From Oceanispirochaeta sp963676905 (GTDB lineage: Bacteria; Spirochaetota; Spirochaetia; DSM-2461), in contig CAXXVE010000001.1 in assembly GCA_963676905.2 (NCBI GenBank), forward strand, positions 3,844,001 through 3,908,000: a stretch of 64,000 bases of DNA, in the 5' to 3' direction. The position numbers and the translations under genes are program-made. The notes beneath the pieces are model-generated. The model made no database searches. It worked only from the letters and a program-made list of their open reading frames with translations, and had not been told where the DNA came from. Shown here in pieces: positions 26,029-34,023 of the stretch; position 1 is the stretch's first letter, and each line of letters begins with the position of its first letter.

Positions 26029-27492
26029 TTACTGGGCCTGCAGGACTCCGGCTCCGATCAGGAACTGACCGATCAGCTGGGGTCTGTGACGATAATCAAT
26101 TCTTGTTTTACCATCTGTTGTGGATGATTCAACAATCAGTGTTTCACTGTAGGTTGCATAATCCTGGCACCACTGTTTGTCCTGGATAAAGTCCTTCTTA
26201 TAAGTGGAAAGAAGGAAACTTCGGAACAGGGAGGGTGTCATCACCTTGGCACCGGCACCGAAGTTTTCTGAAGTCTTGGCCAACTTGTAACCGGCATAGA
26301 TCTTGGCACACTGAGTCCGGATATACTCCCTGATAGAATCAATGGTCTCGGGGATCTGGATATCAAGATAAGAAGTGTCCCGATCACCATCCTTGTTTTG
26401 GGTGTACATTGTGACCTGGCGTTCCACATAGGCCAGACCATCTGCACCAACCGTATAGGTCGCAATTCCTTTTTCAAGGAGATTCTGGCGATCATCCAGG
26501 GAATAACTGACTGAAGCAATGAGATTCAGGCATACTCCATTGATGTTGACAGAGGGATCATCGGCCAGTTTACGGATGATGATTGCAGCTCCACGCCCCA
26601 GCCAGACCGCTTCTGATTCAGGGTTCTCCCCTCTGGTCAACACACTTACATGGGGGTTGTTCCTGTTGGCATCTGCATAGGTGGTCAGTGCCGTTTTGTC
26701 TCCGGAGAGGGCAATGAACAGACGGCAACCTTTCTGTACCAGGGCAGTGTATCTGCGGTTAAGCTCGGTTTCCAGCAGGGCAATATTGGTGGCATCGTGG
26801 ATGGTGCTGAGCATATAGTTATAGCGGATCTCCTGCATTCCATCGATGGCGGTCTGCACATCGGGGTTTCCGCTTCCGGGAGTTGTTTGGGCAAAGCTGA
26901 CAGTCAAACCAGAAGGTACTTTCTCTCCATAGAGGGAAAGTCTCAGGTCAAGACCGTTTCCAATCTCACCCTTATGGTTATAGGTCACAACCAGTTCACC
27001 GTCTTCAGCACCAGCAGCAGCATCAACAGGGCTGTTTACCATGGAGTTGAGAGCCGCCAGGGCGCTATTTCTAATGGTGGCCAAATCGTCAGTCGCTTTT
27101 ATGCCAAAAGCTGCAGAACGGCCATCCATATAAAGGGGAACAGTTCCGGTCTCCTGACTATCGATTGCAAATGTAATAGTCCGAACCTCCTGGATGCCGT
27201 CGGACTTATCCTTCAGACCAATGGCCCGGACCTCTTCATATTTGTTGTATTTCAGGAAAGCTTCTGCCAGGATAGCCAGGTTCGATCCTTCGGCAAAAAG
27301 CTCCTTTCCCCTGGATTCATAAGTCAGGGTGTATTCCTGACCTTCGACAGCTTCTCCACCATCCAGCATCTGTCCGATAAGAAGTGCTATTTTTTTGTTG
27401 GACCCACCCCCCGCCAGGGACATATCCACTTCCTGATAAGAACCGGGTACGAGCAGTCCGTCAGGGATTTCTGAAAAAGATATTGCACCCAT
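26029..27492 (-). CDS. Contractile tail sheath protein (Mu gpL)
   Basis: This 487-residue protein begins MGAISFSEIPDGLLVPGSY, with 'SLAGGGSNKKIALLIGQM' in the N-terminal sheath domain. The C-terminal sheath domain includes 'VERQVTMYTQNKDGDRDTSYLD' (in part) and 'IREYIRTQCAKIYAGYKLA'. It shows that the phage is a myovirus. The order sheath, tube, chaperone, tape measure is that of Mu. Confidence 0.93.
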   Translation of the reverse strand: MGAISFSEIPDGLLVPGSYQEVDMSLAGGGSNKKIALLIGQMLDGGEAVEGQEYTLTYESRGKELFAEGSNLAILAEAFLKYNKYEEVRAIGLKDKSDGIQEVRTITFAIDSQETGTVPLYMDGRSAAFGIKATDDLATIRNSALAALNSMVNSPVDAAAGAEDGELVVTYNHKGEIGNGLDLRLSLYGEKVPSGLTVSFAQTTPGSGNPDVQTAIDGMQEIRYNYMLSTIHDATNIALLETELNRRYTALVQKGCRLFIALSGDKTALTTYADANRNNPHVSVLTRGENPESEAVWLGRGAAIIIRKLADDPSVNINGVCLNLIASVSYSLDDRQNLLEKGIATYTVGADGLAYVERQVTMYTQNKDGDRDTSYLDIQIPETIDSIREYIRTQCAKIYAGYKLAKTSENFGAGAKVMTPSLFRSFLLSTYKKDFIQDKQWCQDYATYSETLIVESSTTDGKTRIDYRHRPQLIGQFLIGAGVLQAQ

Positions 27493-27504
27493 TTTTTTCC
27501 TCCG

Positions 27505-28041
27505 TTATGAATACGATTCTTCAACCGTGTTGTCACCCACTTCCAGGGTGCCTTTATATTCATCAAAAACCTGTAGATCTTCGAAGAGATCCACCCCGGC
27601 TTCTGTGATTCCCGATACTCTCATTTTCCAACTGCAGGCCCAGAGATTCGTATTCAAATCTCCCAAGGTGCCTGTATAAAGGCTCCTGCCTCTTACGTCT
27701 TCCGGTCCGTCCTGGGCCCATTCCATATCCATCTGACTCAAGGCAGCCAGGAGGATGTTCAATACATCCAGCATCTGCCTGCCGTCCCGGTTTGTGTTTG
27801 ATCCCCTGGTCATCAGGAAGGTAGTGAATACCAGCATCTGGGAGTCAGACTGATCAAAGGGATCAAGGCCATGCAGTGCCGTCAGGATCTGGGGGCAGCG
27901 GTTTGCCAATTTCTTGACATCATCTTTGGTGAAAGGGCCGATATGCCGGTCATGTTTGATCTTGGGCTGTCTAGCAGTTTCAAAAAATGCTTTTATATCC
28001 TGAACAACCTCATCCAGCATCTGGTTGTATAAAACGCCCAT
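27505..28041 (-). CDS. Mu gp37-like protein (DUF1834), tail completion
   Basis: This 178-residue protein has 'HGLDPFDQSDSQMLVFTTFL', 'NRDGRQMLDVLNILLAALSQ' and 'NLWACSWKMRVSGITEAGVD', matching the DUF1834/gp37 family that precedes the sheath gene in Mu-like phages. It is probably a tail terminator or head-tail joining protein. The small DUF2635 gene often found between gp37 and the sheath is absent; only 12 bp separate the two. Confidence 0.82.
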   Translation of the reverse strand: MGVLYNQMLDEVVQDIKAFFETARQPKIKHDRHIGPFTKDDVKKLANRCPQILTALHGLDPFDQSDSQMLVFTTFLMTRGSNTNRDGRQMLDVLNILLAALSQMDMEWAQDGPEDVRGRSLYTGTLGDLNTNLWACSWKMRVSGITEAGVDLFEDLQVFDEYKGTLEVGDNTVEESYS

Positions 28042-28049
28042 GTCTTCTC

Positions 28050-28502
28050 CTACTTAAAAAGACCATCAATGTAGTCATTGATGATCAACACCAGGTCTGC
28101 TTCGTTCTCTGCAGTAATTCCCAGAAAGGCTCTTGCCTTTATCCCCCGGTCATCATCTCCGTACTGGTGTGTCGCGGAATAAATCAGAGGGCTTCCGATC
28201 GAGACCTGGGCGTTAAAACCATTTGAACCTGAAAAATTATGAGTGATCGACTCTTCCAGGTAATTGTCCTGGCGGAGCAGTGACTGGCCTGATCCGGCTT
28301 TTTTCTCCGCATATTTCTCAGACCAATCATCCCAGGGACCGTCCGGTCCTTCCTTCGTTTCGAACCTTTCTCTGGTCTGTTCTTCAATTTCCAAAGCCAG
28401 GCTTTCCATCATGGGTTTGAAAGAGCGGCCCCCCGCTTTGTTCAAAGCGGCCTGGATCGTTTCCAACTCCCTCAAATCCCAGCTAAGGACAGCCTGACTC
28501 AT
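28050..28502 (-). CDS. Virion morphogenesis protein (Mu gpG-like)
   Basis: This 150-residue protein begins MSQAVLSWDLRELETIQAAL. It includes 'IEEQTRERFETKEGPDG', 'WDDWSEKYAEKK', 'LLRQDNYLEESITHNFSGSN', 'YSATHQYGDDDRGIKARAFLGI', the standard phage virion morphogenesis (tail completion S/gpG) pattern. In Mu, gpG sits right after gpF, before the protease; here it is downstream of the capsid gene, another sign of reshuffled modules. Confidence 0.88.
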   Translation of the reverse strand: MSQAVLSWDLRELETIQAALNKAGGRSFKPMMESLALEIEEQTRERFETKEGPDGPWDDWSEKYAEKKAGSGQSLLRQDNYLEESITHNFSGSNGFNAQVSIGSPLIYSATHQYGDDDRGIKARAFLGITAENEADLVLIINDYIDGLFK

Positions 28503-28921
28503 ACCATGTAACCCTTCTTAAAAAAGCGGGGATCAACTCCGTCCGCATCCGCTTCCACCAGGGAAGCTTCCTGTGCCCCCGGTCCTTCCAGTCCTTCCTG
28601 TTCCTGCTTGCTGAATTTCTCCAGCAGGCTGATAGCATCCTTGTAATGGTTGCGGTCATCCTCAGTACTGGAGACCCGATCGGTCAGCCGGTAAAAAGCA
28701 ATGTCCGCCTCAATACTCTGGAGTGCAGGGAGCAGTCTGGCCGGTGGTTCTACTTCCAGTCCTTCATCATCCACCAGGAAAGGAAGATAACCCCGGATAA
28801 TACCGGAGGCTTCATCCAGGGCCCTGGCAACCTGGTCCAGATCGATCTCCCCCTGAACATCCAGGGGGAGAGAGTTCTGATCCTTCCGGTCGATGAACTC
28901 CTGGGAGGTCAAAAGAGACAT
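28499..28921 (-). CDS. Mu gp36-like protein (DUF1320), head completion
   Basis: This 140-residue protein begins MSLLTSQEFIDRKDQNSLPL, followed by 'DLDQVARALDEASGIIRGYL' and 'LQSIEADIAFYRLTDRV', characteristic of DUF1320, the head-tail connector class that follows the capsid operon in Mu. It overlaps both neighbours by 1-4 bp. Confidence 0.88.
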   Translation of the reverse strand: MSLLTSQEFIDRKDQNSLPLDVQGEIDLDQVARALDEASGIIRGYLPFLVDDEGLEVEPPARLLPALQSIEADIAFYRLTDRVSSTEDDRNHYKDAISLLEKFSKQEQEGLEGPGAQEASLVEADADGVDPRFFKKGYMV

Positions 28922-29358
28922 TATTCAGCGGCCTCTTCTGTTTCAATTTCAACGACCTTCAGCCAGGGATCTTTCTTCAGGGCTTCCAGCTGCTCAGCAG
29001 TCACTTTTACGGGTGCGGCATTCTTTGTAAAAGCCATACCCAGACGGCGGTACTTCTGACCGGTCTTGCTCTGAACTGTTACAGAGATAAGATCCTCTTC
29101 CTCGGAAGTCTCTTCTTCCTCATTTTTCTGTTCACCAGCCTGACCTGCCTCAGTGCCGTATCCGGCATCACTCTGATCTCCGTCATCGGAGTCAGGATCA
29201 CCGGAGGCTTCCAGGGACTCAATCTCCTTGATCACCGCATTCAGGCTTCTGGTGATCCCGCCTTTTTTCTGGCCGTTGGTTTCTTCCGACTGAGCTTTCT
29301 CCAGCTCGGTCTTCTTCTGTTTCAGCTCTTCGAGCTTGGCTTTCATTTCATCAGTCAC
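28921..29358 (-). CDS. Mu gp35/FluMu-like head-associated protein
   Basis: This 145-residue protein has an N-terminal helical, lysine/glutamate-rich segment ('EELKQKKTELEKAQSEE') and a very acidic linker ('SDDGDQSDAGYGTEAGQ'). The C-terminal module ('YRRLGMAFTKNAAPVKVTAE', 'KKDPWLKVVEIE') matches the FluMu N-terminal domain type. It is located between capsid and gp36 genes as in Mu. A capsid accessory role is likely but not proven. Confidence 0.7.
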   Translation of the reverse strand: MTDEMKAKLEELKQKKTELEKAQSEETNGQKKGGITRSLNAVIKEIESLEASGDPDSDDGDQSDAGYGTEAGQAGEQKNEEEETSEEEDLISVTVQSKTGQKYRRLGMAFTKNAAPVKVTAEQLEALKKDPWLKVVEIETEEAAE

Positions 29359-29372
29359 GATTCACCTCTCCT

Positions 29373-30284
29373 TTATGCCAGCCAGGGGCAGACCATCACT
29401 TCAACAGCCTTGTAGTTGGGGTTTGATGCTCCGCCTTCTTTGTTCATCACTTCAACTACTGCATTGGCGGGGGCTCTGTTTGAAGGGCCGACAACCAGAA
29501 GGGTGGGCATACATCCCATGGGATCGCCGCCGTCTCTCTTGAACTCTCCCATGGCTTTGAAAGCTGCATTAAAATTGGATTCATTCAGCACATCCCGGCA
29601 GGCAACGGCCTGCTGCCAGAATCCGTATCCGAAAGCACGGCGGGCGCGAACCCCGTAGAGGTATACATCTTTCATGAAGACAGTATCCTGTTTGGGATCT
29701 GTGATGGCTTCCATCTCAGCCTTGGTCCTCTCCTGATAGATCAGGGGCTTCAAAGGCCGTGAAGTATCCAGCAGAAACCAGGGATCTTCCGTCGTTGTGG
29801 CCGGATTGATGATGTTTGAGACAGAACTGTCATCACCGGAGCCGTCAACTTCTGCATTGACAGGATGGTCGGTATCAAAGAAGTTCTGCCCGTCATAACA
29901 GAGATTGGCGAATCCCGTTTTCAGGATGCCAAAGATGTTCCGGTCGATATGGTCTTCCGCTTCCTGACCCATGGACTGGGCTATGGTGTTGTAAACACCA
30001 ATATTGTCATCTTCGATGTCCGCCCGGTCCACATCGATAGTCCCTTCGAACTTCTTGTTGGGGACGACATAGCCGGTTTCTTTCATGCTCTTTAGAACAC
30101 GGTCACCGACCCATTCCCTGAGCATGGGAAACTTTGAAAGCCAGCCATAAGCATTTTCTTTGGATGATGACTGGATCTTTGTCGCCACTTTCTCCCACCG
30201 TTTGGGAGCGCCAGTCAGACCTTTACCGAAAAGGTCAACAAAAGATTTTCTGAGGTTCTCAAGAACCGTTGCTGTTACAATCAC
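29373..30284 (-). CDS. Major capsid protein (Mu gpT-like)
   Basis: The 303-residue product contains 'LENLRKSFVDLFGKGLTGAP', 'YGWLSKFPMLREWVGDRVLK', 'NKKFEGTIDVDRADIEDDNI' and 'FFDTDHPVN', a very clear match to the Mu major head subunit T. It follows the protease/scaffold gene by 29 bp. It builds the icosahedral head. Confidence 0.95.
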   Translation of the reverse strand: MIVTATVLENLRKSFVDLFGKGLTGAPKRWEKVATKIQSSSKENAYGWLSKFPMLREWVGDRVLKSMKETGYVVPNKKFEGTIDVDRADIEDDNIGVYNTIAQSMGQEAEDHIDRNIFGILKTGFANLCYDGQNFFDTDHPVNAEVDGSGDDSSVSNIINPATTTEDPWFLLDTSRPLKPLIYQERTKAEMEAITDPKQDTVFMKDVYLYGVRARRAFGYGFWQQAVACRDVLNESNFNAAFKAMGEFKRDGGDPMGCMPTLLVVGPSNRAPANAVVEVMNKEGGASNPNYKAVEVMVCPWLA

Positions 30285-30313
30285 TATGGTTTCTCCTTAC
30301 CTTGGATTTGTCT

Positions 30314-30790
30314 TTAGGATCTGAAGACCTTAATGGCCTCTTCCTTTGAATAGCCCAGCTGAACAGCCAGAGCTTCCTCTTCTGCATTCAACGCCACCTG
30401 ATCACCGGAGGGCTTCTTGTCCAGATTCTCATTGTTGGTGGCCACAACCGTGGGAGCGCCGTCAACAAACTTTTTGAACTCTTCCAGGCCTTCGGCTGTA
30501 GTAACGGTCTTCTCGTAAAAAGACCGGCTGGCCGGGGCGATCTTCCCGGATTCAACGCCTTTGTCCAGTTCGGAGTTTAGAGCTGTTTTAAACTCTTCTT
30601 CCTCTCTAGTCTTGAGCTTCTGCTCGGCAGTTTCGGCTCTGTTCAGAGCCAGCTGATAATCGGCACGGGGAATGTAGTCCGCCATATTCAGAGCAACTTT
30701 GTTTTTCTCTTTCATGGCATTCATGGCCGTCAGGATCTGATCTTCAGTCGCATCCTCCGGCAGCCCCAGGGCTTCCGCAATTTTCTTCAT
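30314..30790 (-). CDS. Nested scaffold protein (Mu gpZ-like), internal start
   Basis: Inside the protease gene, an in-frame ATG at 30790 has a near-perfect ribosome site (GGGAGGA, 5-nt spacing), better than that of the full gene. Translation from it gives a 159-residue protein beginning MKKIAEALGLPEDATEDQIL, exactly the scaffold part. In Mu, scaffold Z is made in this way from inside gene I. The product would line the prohead interior and then be degraded. Confidence 0.75.
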   Translation of the reverse strand: MKKIAEALGLPEDATEDQILTAMNAMKEKNKVALNMADYIPRADYQLALNRAETAEQKLKTREEEEFKTALNSELDKGVESGKIAPASRSFYEKTVTTAEGLEEFKKFVDGAPTVVATNNENLDKKPSGDQVALNAEEEALAVQLGYSKEEAIKVFRS

Positions 30791-31273
30791 ACTTCCTCCC
30801 TCATCCAATCCGGATGATTCGCTATTTAATGCGGCCAACTCCGAAAGGTTCGGGTGATTGACCAGACCGGCGGACTTGATCCCCCGGATGATTCCCTGTT
30901 TGTCGTAAACGAAAGCGGGAGAGATGTACTTATACCGGCCACCTCCGACCTCGCTTTCCGCACTGGCGTTCCAGGCGACCTTTCCCTTGAGACCTCCGCC
31001 AGATTCATAGATATCCGTAATCCATCCCTGAGCGGGGCTGGGATCTCCGGAATGAGCTTTGATTTCTGTTGAGTGGTTAATGTCCACAGGAAGCTGTGTT
31101 CCTCTGGATTTAAAGAAGTCGATGATTTTATCATTACCTGGATTTTTCCAGCTTCTTCCATCGATGCCGGCAACAGTCTGTCCGGGGGGGAGAAGATCAA
31201 TCTCATCAGGGAGTGAGACTCCCTCTTTCTGGGTAAAGTTCAAGGCAACTGCCAGGTGCATAATCCGTTTCAT
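30314..31273 (-). CDS. Phage prohead protease with scaffold domain (Mu gpI-like)
   Basis: This 319-residue protein has an N-terminal Mu-type protease domain ('GVSLPDEIDLLPPGQTVAGI', 'LPVDINHSTEIKAHSGDPSP', 'KGKVAWNASAESEVGGGRYK', 'YKYISPAF'). A C-terminal scaffold part (residues 162-319) is rich in Glu, Lys and Ala. The first gene of the left late operon, it starts about 30 bp after the conserved late promoter. No clear Shine-Dalgarno precedes the ATG at 31273; the next in-frame ATG is 31261. Confidence 0.92.
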   Translation of the reverse strand: MKRIMHLAVALNFTQKEGVSLPDEIDLLPPGQTVAGIDGRSWKNPGNDKIIDFFKSRGTQLPVDINHSTEIKAHSGDPSPAQGWITDIYESGGGLKGKVAWNASAESEVGGGRYKYISPAFVYDKQGIIRGIKSAGLVNHPNLSELAALNSESSGLDEGGSMKKIAEALGLPEDATEDQILTAMNAMKEKNKVALNMADYIPRADYQLALNRAETAEQKLKTREEEEFKTALNSELDKGVESGKIAPASRSFYEKTVTTAEGLEEFKKFVDGAPTVVATNNENLDKKPSGDQVALNAEEEALAVQLGYSKEEAIKVFRS

Positions 31274-31302
31274 GGTTCACAGATTAAAGGGAAGCAAAGA
31301 AA

Positions 31303-31340
31303 ATCGTAATGTAATGGGTATTAGTAATTTGAATTACTGA
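31303..31340 (-). promoter_or_regulatory. Late promoter, copy 1 (Mor-type activator site)
   Basis: These 38 bp are identical to 50107-50144. They contain the perfect dyad AGTAATT-TG-AATTACT (31323-31338). At the other end of the conserved block, on the minus strand, is TACGAT, a plausible -10. Both copies lie just upstream of leftward late operons. The Mor-family gene lies immediately upstream (31471-31785), and Mor/C proteins bind dyads upstream of weak promoters, so this is most simply its target. Confidence 0.75.
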
Positions 31341-31407
31341 AAGTATGAAAGGAAGGAGGTATAGAATAGGAAAAATGAAAATTGCCCCGATGCATGGTGT
31401 CTGATTT

Positions 31408-31430
31408 AGTTCATGAACGGTTCATGAACT
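31408..31430. repeat. Two tandem 10-bp palindromes between mor and the late promoter
   Basis: GTTCATGAAC occurs twice, separated by one G, each copy being a perfect palindrome and the whole 23 bp (with flanking A/T) also symmetric. CTGA and TCAG extend the symmetry outwards. It could fold as a strong hairpin after the mor stop (an early-operon terminator or processing site, although no U-tract follows) or be a double operator. Confidence 0.6.
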
Positions 31431-31470
31431 CCGTCAGGGCATTATCCAGGGAAAAAGGTATACGGTGTCA

Positions 31471-31785
31471 TTAATCGAACTGCAACTCTATGACGGCGTT
31501 TTTTGCCCGTTCCTGCTTTTTCCTGTCTCTTTCCCTCCTGATGATCGTATACAGGGTGTTGAAGCTCATACTGTACCGGTTGCACAATTCCCTGGCATTT
31601 GTTCCATCGAAGGCTTCACAGATCTCTGCATAGTCGTCCTCCTTAAAAGCGGATTCCGGTCTGGGAAGGTAGACCTGCATTCCCCCGAAAGACTTCAGTA
31701 TCTCCCTGACAGCTTTCTTCGACAGCTCCCAATCATCCAGTACAGAATTCACGCTCATTACCATTTCTTCAACCGTTTCGGTCAT
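31471..31785 (-). CDS. mor: Mor-family middle/late transcription activator
   Basis: The 104-residue product has an N-terminal dimerisation part ('LDDWELSKKAVREILKSFGG') and the family's signature 'MQVYLPRPESAF'. A C-terminal helix-turn-helix follows ('ARELCNRYSMSFNTLYTIIRRERDR'; core RELCNRYSMSFNTLYTIIRR). The GGAGGGG before the ATG at 31785 supports this start. It overlaps the gemA stop by 17 bp, as in Mu. It probably activates both late operons through the dyads at 31323-31338 and 50127-50142, since no second activator (Mu C) gene is present. Confidence 0.93.
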   Translation of the reverse strand: MTETVEEMVMSVNSVLDDWELSKKAVREILKSFGGMQVYLPRPESAFKEDDYAEICEAFDGTNARELCNRYSMSFNTLYTIIRRERDRKKQERAKNAVIELQFD

Positions 31786-32191
31786 CCATCCCCTCCACTC
31801 GGTATTTCCAGGACTTCAACTCTTCAATCATCTTGGCCTTCTGGGATTCCCGAAGGAAGCGTTCATTCGTTCCCCCGGTTCTTCCGGCAATCCATTTCAT
31901 CATTGACGAAAAGTCCTTGCTCTTAACAACGCCCATCTTATGCAATTCGCACCATATGGCATAACACTTGGCAAGCTTCCGGTCGGTCATCTTCCGCCTG
32001 CCTCCTGCTGCCGTAAATCCAGCATTTCTGAATGCCTGCATGATGGACCTATGCTGGGCATCCGTTTTTATATCTCCTGCCGACTCAATCCCGGCTGCGC
32101 CAAAAAGCAGCGCCCTGTACTGCTCATCAGTCAGGGCAAGCTGCTTCTTGGCAACATGGATAATCGCCAGCTTCTTCTTCCGGTCCGTCAT
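31769..32191 (-). CDS. GemA-like regulatory protein (DUF1018, Mu gp16)
   Basis: From the ATG at 32191 (ATGA overlap with the gene upstream) the product has 140 residues. It begins MTDRKKKLAIIHVAKKQLAL and includes 'LTDEQYRALLFGAAGIESAG' and 'FSSMMKWIAGRTGGTNERFL', the DUF1018/GemA pattern. In Mu, GemA alters host gene expression and is coupled to mor, as here. A longer upstream frame is open, but the family N-terminus begins at this methionine. Confidence 0.9.
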   Translation of the reverse strand: MTDRKKKLAIIHVAKKQLALTDEQYRALLFGAAGIESAGDIKTDAQHRSIMQAFRNAGFTAAGGRRKMTDRKLAKCYAIWCELHKMGVVKSKDFSSMMKWIAGRTGGTNERFLRESQKAKMIEELKSWKYRVEGMDDRNG

Positions 32192-32802
32192 ATGGCCGCG
32201 AAGTCCAGGGGGATCATGGAATACCCGTCCCCCTGGTTGTTCTTCTCGTAGATCCGCATATACCGGCGGCTCATCAGGATCTTGATGGACGATGAAATAG
32301 CCTCCATAGCAGATTCCCATTGAGGATCATCGATCTCCAGTCTACGGAGATCCAGAATCCTGCGGGTATTTACATTCCCTGCTTTATCCACCTGGAAGGC
32401 ATCGTTCACCAGGACTCGCAGGTTCGTGTCTGCTCCATCCGACCATTTATGAATACACTGGTCAATCAGAGCCTTGGCAACCTGCAGCTGTTCATCAAAG
32501 GCAATGACATCCTGTATTTCAATGGAGACCTTATACTGGCCGTCATAGCTGGTCAGGGTGATATTCCCTTTCTTACCGCCGTACTTCTGGCCGTATTTTT
32601 CAAAGCTCAGATCCACAAAGGTTTCAGCTTCCTCAAAAACCTCTTTCTTGAAAGCTTCCAGCTGAGAAGACATTTCAGCTGCTTTGTCGAATATGCTGCG
32701 GACGGTCTGATCTCTAAGCTTGTCCAAGGGTTTTACATTCGCCATGGGGACAAGGTCTCCATTGGGCTTTTTCATGTATTCGCTTCCATCAATATTCACC
32801 AT
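32188..32802 (-). CDS. DUF3164 family phage protein
   Basis: This 204-residue protein has 'KPLDKLRDQTVRSIFDKAAE', 'FVDLSFEKYGQKYGGKKGNI' and 'RRILDLRRLEIDDPQWESAM', typical of DUF3164, an early-region family of Mu-like phages with unknown biochemical role. An AAGGAG site precedes the start. It follows the transposase pair in the early operon. Confidence 0.85.
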   Translation of the reverse strand: MVNIDGSEYMKKPNGDLVPMANVKPLDKLRDQTVRSIFDKAAEMSSQLEAFKKEVFEEAETFVDLSFEKYGQKYGGKKGNITLTSYDGQYKVSIEIQDVIAFDEQLQVAKALIDQCIHKWSDGADTNLRVLVNDAFQVDKAGNVNTRRILDLRRLEIDDPQWESAMEAISSSIKILMSRRYMRIYEKNNQGDGYSMIPLDFAAI

Positions 32803-32918
32803 TTTCTGCTCCTTTTCCTACTTTTTGGAAATCCTATTTTCTTTGATGATGCCCCAATGAAAAATAGGTAGATAATCAAATAAACCAGGGCGATACCCAA
32901 ACCTATAAATCCTTTCAC
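32796..32918 (-). CDS. Small membrane microprotein (40 aa)
   Basis: A GTG at 32918, two bases after the mature end of the MuB-type stop, opens a 40-codon frame: MKGFIGLGIALVYLIIYLFF followed by a basic tail (KSRKRSRKW). It has one membrane helix with positive residues after it and overlaps the DUF3164 start by 7 bp. The ribosome site is weak, so translation would rely on coupling to the upstream gene. The function is unknown; a single-helix early phage protein could act on the host membrane. Confidence 0.4.
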   Translation of the reverse strand: MKGFIGLGIALVYLIIYLFFIGASSKKIGFPKSRKRSRKW

Positions 32919-32919
32919 A

Positions 32920-34023
32920 TCACACCGCCTGAATGGTTTCTGCAGTAATCTGTTCCTGCCCGATATCGGCAGCCGTATTCATGGCCCGTTTGATCATATT
33001 GTTCACAGTCAGGGGATAGGCCAGGCAGACAGTTCCACCGCCCCTGGTTTTTCTGGAAAGCTTGTCCAGGATCGCTTTATAGGATTCATCTCCCATTACA
33101 GAATCAATTTCCAAATTGATCCGTTTGAATTTCAGGGCCAGGTAGCCTTTCAGCTCAGCCTCAGTATCCAGGGCTTTGATCTCCGCGACTTCCATCCGGC
33201 GGATGATTTCCCTGGCTTCATAGTTCCGGCTCTCGTCCAGTTTCTCCTTCAGCTCAGGCTGAGCTATCAGGATGATGGAAAGGAGCTTGTCGAAACCAGC
33301 TTCCAGTTCCCAGAAGCGCTTCAGGTACTTCAGGGTGGGAATGGTCAGGTCATGAGCTTCCTCAATCATCAGAACATGTTTCCAGCCGGATTTCAGAGAG
33401 TCCGTCAGTATCCGTTCGATCTGATGGGCTTTGGCCTCCAAGGTTCTCCTGGGCTTTTCAGTGGAGCAGTCCCGGATTATGGCATCACAGATACTGGTTG
33501 CAGTCAGCCTCTCCTTGTCTATGATCCGGGGAAAGATGACTTTGATCTTCAGGTCTTCCGTGTTGATCCGGTCGATCAGCAGGCGGCGCAGAGTTGTCTT
33601 TCCCGATCCGGACTCTCCAATCACGGCCAGCATTCCTCCCAGCTTGGCCGTGGTGTACATATACTCGGCGGCAAAACGGGAATCCCGGCTCATGTACACA
33701 TCTTCTTTTCCGTTTACGTCATCCAGAAAAGGATCTCTAAAAAGCTTGAACTGTCTTTTTGCTTCTGCTGTAATCATCACACACTCCTGGCCGATCTCTT
33801 CGGCTTCTTCTGTATTGGGCTCTGCATCTGTCCACAGCCCTTTCGGGGCAACGCCCCTTTCCTGTAAAAAATCATTTATCCGCGTTCTGGTTGTATGCTC
33901 CTGTCCAACAGGAAACTGACCACGGCTCACTATCTGGCTGACTGTACTTTTGGCAAGTCCCAGATAACCGGCAAGCTCGCTCTGACTTGCTTTTGCTTCA
34001 GCCAATGCACTCCTTAAACTCAT
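32920..34023 (-). CDS. Transposition target ATPase (MuB-like)
   Basis: This 367-residue protein has an N-terminal helix-turn-helix ('SQSELAGYLGLAKSTVSQIV', residues 13-33). The AAA+ core has Walker A 'GESGSGKTTLRR' and Walker B 'VLMIEEAHDL'. A C-terminal helical part follows. This is the MuB layout. It binds target DNA, recruits and stimulates the transposase and confers target immunity. It overlaps the transposase gene by 26 bp. Confidence 0.93.
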   Translation of the reverse strand: MSLRSALAEAKASQSELAGYLGLAKSTVSQIVSRGQFPVGQEHTTRTRINDFLQERGVAPKGLWTDAEPNTEEAEEIGQECVMITAEAKRQFKLFRDPFLDDVNGKEDVYMSRDSRFAAEYMYTTAKLGGMLAVIGESGSGKTTLRRLLIDRINTEDLKIKVIFPRIIDKERLTATSICDAIIRDCSTEKPRRTLEAKAHQIERILTDSLKSGWKHVLMIEEAHDLTIPTLKYLKRFWELEAGFDKLLSIILIAQPELKEKLDESRNYEAREIIRRMEVAEIKALDTEAELKGYLALKFKRINLEIDSVMGDESYKAILDKLSRKTRGGGTVCLAYPLTVNNMIKRAMNTAADIGQEQITAETIQAV

